Shown here piece by piece: positions 14,108-16,868 of a stretch of DNA of 16,868 bases. The DNA is from Pseudomonadota bacterium (GTDB taxonomy: Bacteria > Pseudomonadota > Gammaproteobacteria > Burkholderiales > Burkholderiaceae_C), in assembly GCA_023436025.1 (NCBI GenBank), contig JAEZKX010000286.1, positions 1-16,868 of the forward strand, read 5' to 3'. The position numbers and the translations under genes are program-made. Within the stretch, counting starts at the first letter, position 1, and every line of letters starts with the position of its first letter. A model generated the notes under the pieces. That model did no database searches, was not told where the DNA came from, and was given only the letters and a program-made list of their open reading frames with translations.

Positions 14108-14889
14108 GGCCGGTGCGAAGGGAAGGCGGCCGCGCGCTTCTGCAGGAAGGCATCGCGGCCCTCCAGGAAGTCGGGCGAGGAGAACAGGTCGAGGAAGGTG
14201 CGCTCCGCCTGCGCGGTGGCTTGCCCATCGCGCGCGCAGACGGCGCGCAGGCCGTGCTTGATGGCGCGGTTGGCGGTGGCGGAATTGGCGGCGATGGACT
14301 GCAGCAGCGCGTCGGCCGCGGCACCGAACTCGGCGGCCGGCAGCACCTGGTTGGCAAGGCCGGACTGCTGCGCGCGCGCCGCGCTCCACAGCTGGCCACC
14401 GTACAGCAGCTCGCTGGCGGCGGCCAGGCCGCAGGCCTCGACCAGGCGCGCGAGGTCCTCGGGGTGGTAGGACAGGCCCAGCTTCGCCGGCGTCACCGCG
14501 AAGCGCGCCTGCTCGCTGGCCAGGCGGATGTCGCAAGCCAGCACGAGCGCGACGCCACCGCCGACGCAGGGGCCATCGATCAGGGCCACCACCGGCAGCG
14601 GGCAGGCGTGCACGGCGTTGATGCCGTCCTGGATCTCGCGCGTGGCGCGATGCGCTTCGGCGGGGTCGCCATAGGTCGCCTCGAACTCGCTGATGTCGGC
14701 GCCGGCGGCGAACATGCCGGGCTGCGCGCCCTGCAGCGCCAGCACCCGCACCGCGGGGTCGGCCAGCGCCCGGGCGACCAGTTCGGGCAGGGCGCGCCAC
14801 ATGGCGCGGGTGAAGGCGTTGCGACGCCGCGGATGGTCGATCAGGAGGCGGGCGACGGGCCCGTCGTGGTGCAGCCGGAGGTGTTCCAT
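14104..14889 (-). CDS. Enoyl-CoA hydratase/isomerase (crotonase) family protein
   Basis: A 261-residue crotonase-fold protein. The oxyanion-hole motifs are present: MFAAGADISEF (59-69) and DGPCVGGGVALVLACDIRLAS (105-125). However, the two glutamates of true enoyl-CoA hydratases (Glu144 and Glu164 of the rat enzyme) correspond to Ala114 and to Pro134 in VTPAKLGL, so simple hydration is unlikely. Glu144 or Asp145 in LSYHPEDLARL might serve as an acid/base. Candidate reactions are decarboxylation, isomerisation or thioester hydrolysis. It is the first gene of the unit ending with MmgE/PrpD. The predicted promoter leaves only a few bases before the ATG, so the transcript may be nearly leaderless. 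Confidence 0.88.
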   Translation of the reverse strand: MEHLRLHHDGPVARLLIDHPRRRNAFTRAMWRALPELVARALADPAVRVLALQGAQPGMFAAGADISEFEATYGDPAEAHRATREIQDGINAVHACPLPVVALIDGPCVGGGVALVLACDIRLASEQARFAVTPAKLGLSYHPEDLARLVEACGLAAASELLYGGQLWSAARAQQSGLANQVLPAAEFGAAADALLQSIAANSATANRAIKHGLRAVCARDGQATAQAERTFLDLFSSPDFLEGRDAFLQKRAAAFPSHRP

Positions 14890-14894
14890 GGGTG

Positions 14895-14915
14895 CGGACG
14901 ATGATAATATGTCCG
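14895..14915. promoter_or_regulatory. Inverted repeat centred on the shared promoter region
   Basis: CGGAC (14895-14899) and GTCCG (14911-14915) flank an 11-base AT-rich core that holds the -10 boxes of both divergent genes. Extended outward, the arms still match partially (TG-CGGAC versus GTCCG-TA). This looks like an operator controlling both directions. No regulator gene lies next to it in the window. Confidence 0.4.
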
Positions 14916-14929
14916 TACAACTTGGGCAA
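14901..14929 (-). promoter_or_regulatory. Putative promoter of the crotonase-family / MmgE-PrpD unit
   Basis: On the minus strand TTGCCC (14929-14924) and TATCAT (14906-14901) are 17 bases apart. Initiation would fall near 14893, only about four bases before the ATG at 14889, implying a leaderless or near-leaderless mRNA. Moderate match, by eye. Confidence 0.35.
14902..14910 (+). promoter_or_regulatory. Putative extended -10 promoter of the deacetylase / CoA-transferase unit
   Basis: TGATAATAT fits an extended -10 element (TG-n-TAATAT), and no good -35 box is visible upstream. Transcription would start near 14917, giving a leader of about 30 bases before the ATG at 14948. This core is exceptionally AT-rich for the window. 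Confidence 0.4.
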
Positions 14930-14947
14930 TGGCAAGAGGTTGGACGA

Positions 14948-15832
14948 ATGAACTTCCAGAAGGGCGAGAAGCCTTACCAGTGGCCGGGCGGCGCACGGCT
15001 GGCGCTGTCGGTGGTGGTCAACGTGGAGGAGGGCGCCGAGGGCAACATCCTCGATGGCGACAAGTATCCCGAGGCGGTCGACGAGATGGGCATCGCGCTC
15101 AAGCGCAGCATCCGCAACTACAGCAACGAGTCGAACTACCGCTACGGCCTCACCCGTGGCGCGCCGCGCGTCATGCGCCTGCTGGAGCAGTACGGCATCC
15201 GTTCCACCTTTACCGCCTGCGCGCTGGCGCTGGAGCGCGCGCCGGAGCTGACCGCCGAGATCCTGCGCCAGGGCCACGAGGTCACCTCGCACGGCTACCG
15301 CTGGGCGCACCAGTTCATGATGGACGAGGCGCAGGAGCGCGAGTACATCCGCAAGGCGGTGGAATCCATCGAGCGCACCACCGGCCGCAAGCCGCGCGGC
15401 TGGCTCTCGCGCTACCTGGTCACCGCCAACACACGGCGCCTGCTGTGCGAGGCGGGCTTCCAGTACCACATGGACGACTTGAGCGACGACGAGCCGCGCT
15501 GGGACGCGGTCGACGGCAAGCCCATCGTGGTGCTGCCCTACCAGGTCGACAACAACGACATGAAGATGTGGACCACGCCGGCGCATACGCCCGAGCAGTG
15601 GCTCAAGTACGCCATCGACAACCTCGAATGGATGCTGGCCGAGGGCGAGCACGAGGTGAACATGATGTCCATCGGCCTGCACCTGCGCATCATCGGCCGG
15701 CCCGGCCGCATCTGGGCGCTGGAGAAGTTCCTGGCCCATGCCAGGAAGCGCGCGGACGAAGGCGGCGTCTGGATCGCCACGCGCGAGGAGATCGCCAGCC
15801 ACTTCGCCCGCGAGGTGCCCTGGCGTGGCTGA
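14948..15832 (+). CDS. Polysaccharide deacetylase-family protein, PuuE (allantoinase)-like
   Basis: A 294-residue NodB-fold protein. The usual deacetylase TFDD motif is replaced by VVVNVEEGAEGN (22-33), as in the PuuE-type allantoinase group, followed by STFTACALALER (86-97), GHEVTSHGYRWAHQF (109-123), SRYLVTANTRRLL and LHLRIIGRPGRIWALEKFLAHA (244-265). AGAGGT lies seven bases before the ATG at 14948; the frame also opens at upstream ATGs, with no homology there. Family members hydrolyse cyclic or linear amides. No other purine-catabolism genes are in the window, so allantoin is not assigned. Its end overlaps the following CoA-transferase start by eight bases, which suggests coupled expression and a shared pathway. 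Confidence 0.85.
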   Translation: MNFQKGEKPYQWPGGARLALSVVVNVEEGAEGNILDGDKYPEAVDEMGIALKRSIRNYSNESNYRYGLTRGAPRVMRLLEQYGIRSTFTACALALERAPELTAEILRQGHEVTSHGYRWAHQFMMDEAQEREYIRKAVESIERTTGRKPRGWLSRYLVTANTRRLLCEAGFQYHMDDLSDDEPRWDAVDGKPIVVLPYQVDNNDMKMWTTPAHTPEQWLKYAIDNLEWMLAEGEHEVNMMSIGLHLRIIGRPGRIWALEKFLAHARKRADEGGVWIATREEIASHFAREVPWRG

Positions 15833-16868
15833 CGTCGACTGGGCGCGCTGGCTGCGCCCGGGCGACCACCTGGTCTGCTCGCACATGTCGGCCGAGCCGG
15901 CCACGCTGATCGCCTCCCTGGCGCGCTGCGCCGACCTGCCGCAGCCGCTGCACCTGATGCTGGGCGTGCCGTTCTCCACGGCCGCCGCCGACCTGCCGGC
16001 TGGCTGCGAACTCACCACCTATGGCGGCATCGGCAGCGCGGGCGCGCTGGCGCAGCGTCGGTCCCTGCACCTGAGCCCGCTGCCTTACGGCCGCAGCGAC
16101 GCCGTCTACCGCGAGGGCAGCTGGCGCTGCGACATTGCGCTGGTGGCGCTGGGCCGCGCGCCGGATGGCCGGCTTTTCATGGCGCCTTCCCACGGCGCGG
16201 TGCTGGCGGCGGCGCGCCGCGCGCGCCACGTGATTGCGCAGGTCGGCGCGCGCGTGCCCTGCGTGGCGGGCGCGCAATGGCCCGAAGACCTTCCCATCGC
16301 CGCCACGCTGGATACCGGCGAGGGCGCGTGGGTGCTGGAAGAGGGGGCGCCGGGCGCGGTGGAGCAGGCCGTTGCCGCCCACGTGGCGTCCCTGGTGCCC
16401 GACGGCGCCTGCCTGCAGGTGGGCATCGGCGCCCTGCCTTCGGCCGTGCTGTCGGCGCTGGCCTCGCACCGGCGCCTGGGCGTGCACACGGGCATGCTGA
16501 CCGCGGCGCTCTGGCGCCTGGTGGAAAGCGGCGCGGCCGACCATTCGCGCAAGGCGCTGGACCGCGGCCTCGCCGTTACCGGCAGCATCTGCGGTGACGA
16601 CGCGCTGTACGCCGCCGTTGACGGCAACGCGGGCGTGGTGTTGCGCGAGCCGGCCTATACGCACGATGCGCGGGTCATCGCGGCGCAGCCCGACATGTTC
16701 TGCCTGAACAGCGCGCTGGAGGTCGACCTGCTGGGCAACGCCAATGCGGAGACGGTGACCCAGGCGGACGGCCGCTGGCGCTGGGTCGGCGGGGTCGGCG
16801 GCCTGCCCGATTTCACCCGGGCCGCCGTGCAGGCGCCGCGGGGCCAGTCGGTGCTGGCGCTGCCGGCG
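15825..16868 (+). CDS. Acetyl-CoA hydrolase/transferase-family CoA-transferase (3' end cut by window)
   Basis: The frame runs from a GTG at 15825 (VADVDWARWLRPGDHLVCSH) to the window end without a stop, 348 codons. Family blocks are FMAPSHGAV in the N-terminal half, CLQVGIGALPSAVLSAL (197-212), LGVHTGM (218-224), and INSALEVDL-like MFCLNSALEVDLLGNANAE (291-309) with VGGVGGLPDFTRAA. The family (about 420-440 residues) includes 4-hydroxybutyrate and acetate CoA-transferases. In those the HTGM block usually reads HTEM or HSEM with the catalytic Glu; here it is Gly223, placing this protein in a divergent subgroup. The ribosome site lies within the deacetylase gene. It would activate an acid to its CoA ester. 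Confidence 0.85.
   Translation, partial: MADVDWARWLRPGDHLVCSHMSAEPATLIASLARCADLPQPLHLMLGVPFSTAAADLPAGCELTTYGGIGSAGALAQRRSLHLSPLPYGRSDAVYREGSWRCDIALVALGRAPDGRLFMAPSHGAVLAAARRARHVIAQVGARVPCVAGAQWPEDLPIAATLDTGEGAWVLEEGAPGAVEQAVAAHVASLVPDGACLQVGIGALPSAVLSALASHRRLGVHTGMLTAALWRLVESGAADHSRKALDRGLAVTGSICGDDALYAAVDGNAGVVLREPAYTHDARVIAAQPDMFCLNSALEVDLLGNANAETVTQADGRWRWVGGVGGLPDFTRAAVQAPRGQSVLALPA

Noticed and set aside
14909..14920. ATGTCCGTACAA as a third site for the GntR/FCD regulator
   Set aside because: It shares a TTGTAC half-site with operator 1, but the half-site spacing is four rather than two bases and symmetry is incomplete, so it does not match the other two operators.
12707..16018. Very long open frame on the minus strand (over 1100 codons)
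   Set aside because: Only its 3' part (from 14107) is the MmgE/PrpD protein; upstream it is antisense or out-of-frame to the crotonase and deacetylase genes and is low-complexity Arg/Ala/Pro, typical of GC-rich shadow frames.
1..16868. CRISPR arrays, tRNA/rRNA genes, insertion sequences, phage or toxin-antitoxin genes
   Set aside because: No direct-repeat arrays, tRNA-like cloverleafs, transposase motifs or small two-gene modules were seen; the window is fully occupied by metabolic genes and short promoters.

Overview
The window is a densely coded, GC-rich stretch (roughly two thirds G+C by eye) with 18 protein genes and no gap over 300 bases. The gene content (TRAP transporter, CaiB-type CoA-transferase, MmgE/PrpD, maleate-isomerase-like proteins, FCD-type GntR regulator) and codon use suggest a soil or water betaproteobacterium of the Burkholderiales, perhaps Comamonadaceae. 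That assignment is an inference, since there is no rRNA or other phylogenetic marker. I see no tRNA or rRNA genes, insertion sequences, phage genes or CRISPR.

Layout. (1) Positions 3-1998 hold the 3' part of a GlxA-type AraC regulator, then a divergent TetR regulator / SDR oxidoreductase pair whose intergenic region carries two GGAG-n5-CTCC palindromes around the putative SDR -10 box. A strong hairpin lies after the SDR. (2) Positions 2033-6954 are a minus-strand run of six genes with gaps of at most 20 bases. In transcription order they are a maleate-isomerase-like protein, a GntR/FCD regulator, an isochorismatase-family amidohydrolase, a CaiB/BaiF CoA-transferase, an HMG-CoA-lyase-like enzyme and a second maleate-isomerase-like paralogue. 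(3) Positions 7131-12688 are a divergent plus-strand run: a cupin, a 2-oxoglutarate/Fe(II) oxygenase-like protein, a NIPSNAP protein, a complete TRAP transporter (DctQ, DctM, DctP) and an EamA permease. A hairpin overlaps the EamA stop codon. (4) Positions 12707-14889 (minus) hold an enoyl-CoA-hydratase-family gene and an MmgE/PrpD gene with overlapping ATGA. Divergent from them, 14948-16868 (plus) holds a PuuE-like polysaccharide deacetylase and an acetyl-CoA hydrolase/transferase-family gene cut by the window end.

Function. Regions 2 and 3 look like one catabolic unit. The TRAP transporter would import an organic acid. An oxygenase, cupin and NIPSNAP protein, plus an amidohydrolase and two racemase/isomerase-fold proteins, would remodel it. 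A CoA-transferase would activate it, and an HMG-CoA-lyase-type enzyme would cleave it to an acyl-CoA plus a keto acid or acetoacetate-like product. Two TTGT-n2-ACAA palindromes in the 176-base divergent region overlap both predicted promoters and are natural targets for the GntR/FCD regulator encoded in the operon. Region 4 adds more CoA and hydro-lyase chemistry and may extend the pathway, but it has its own divergent promoter region. The substrate is not evident from sequence.

Most notable points: both maleate-isomerase-like proteins appear to lack the catalytic cysteines of that family. The oxygenase resembles WelO5-type halogenases but carries a hydroxylase-type H-x-D motif. The crotonase-fold protein lacks both usual catalytic glutamates. 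Family assignments and comparisons come from motif recall and manual reading, not from database searches.
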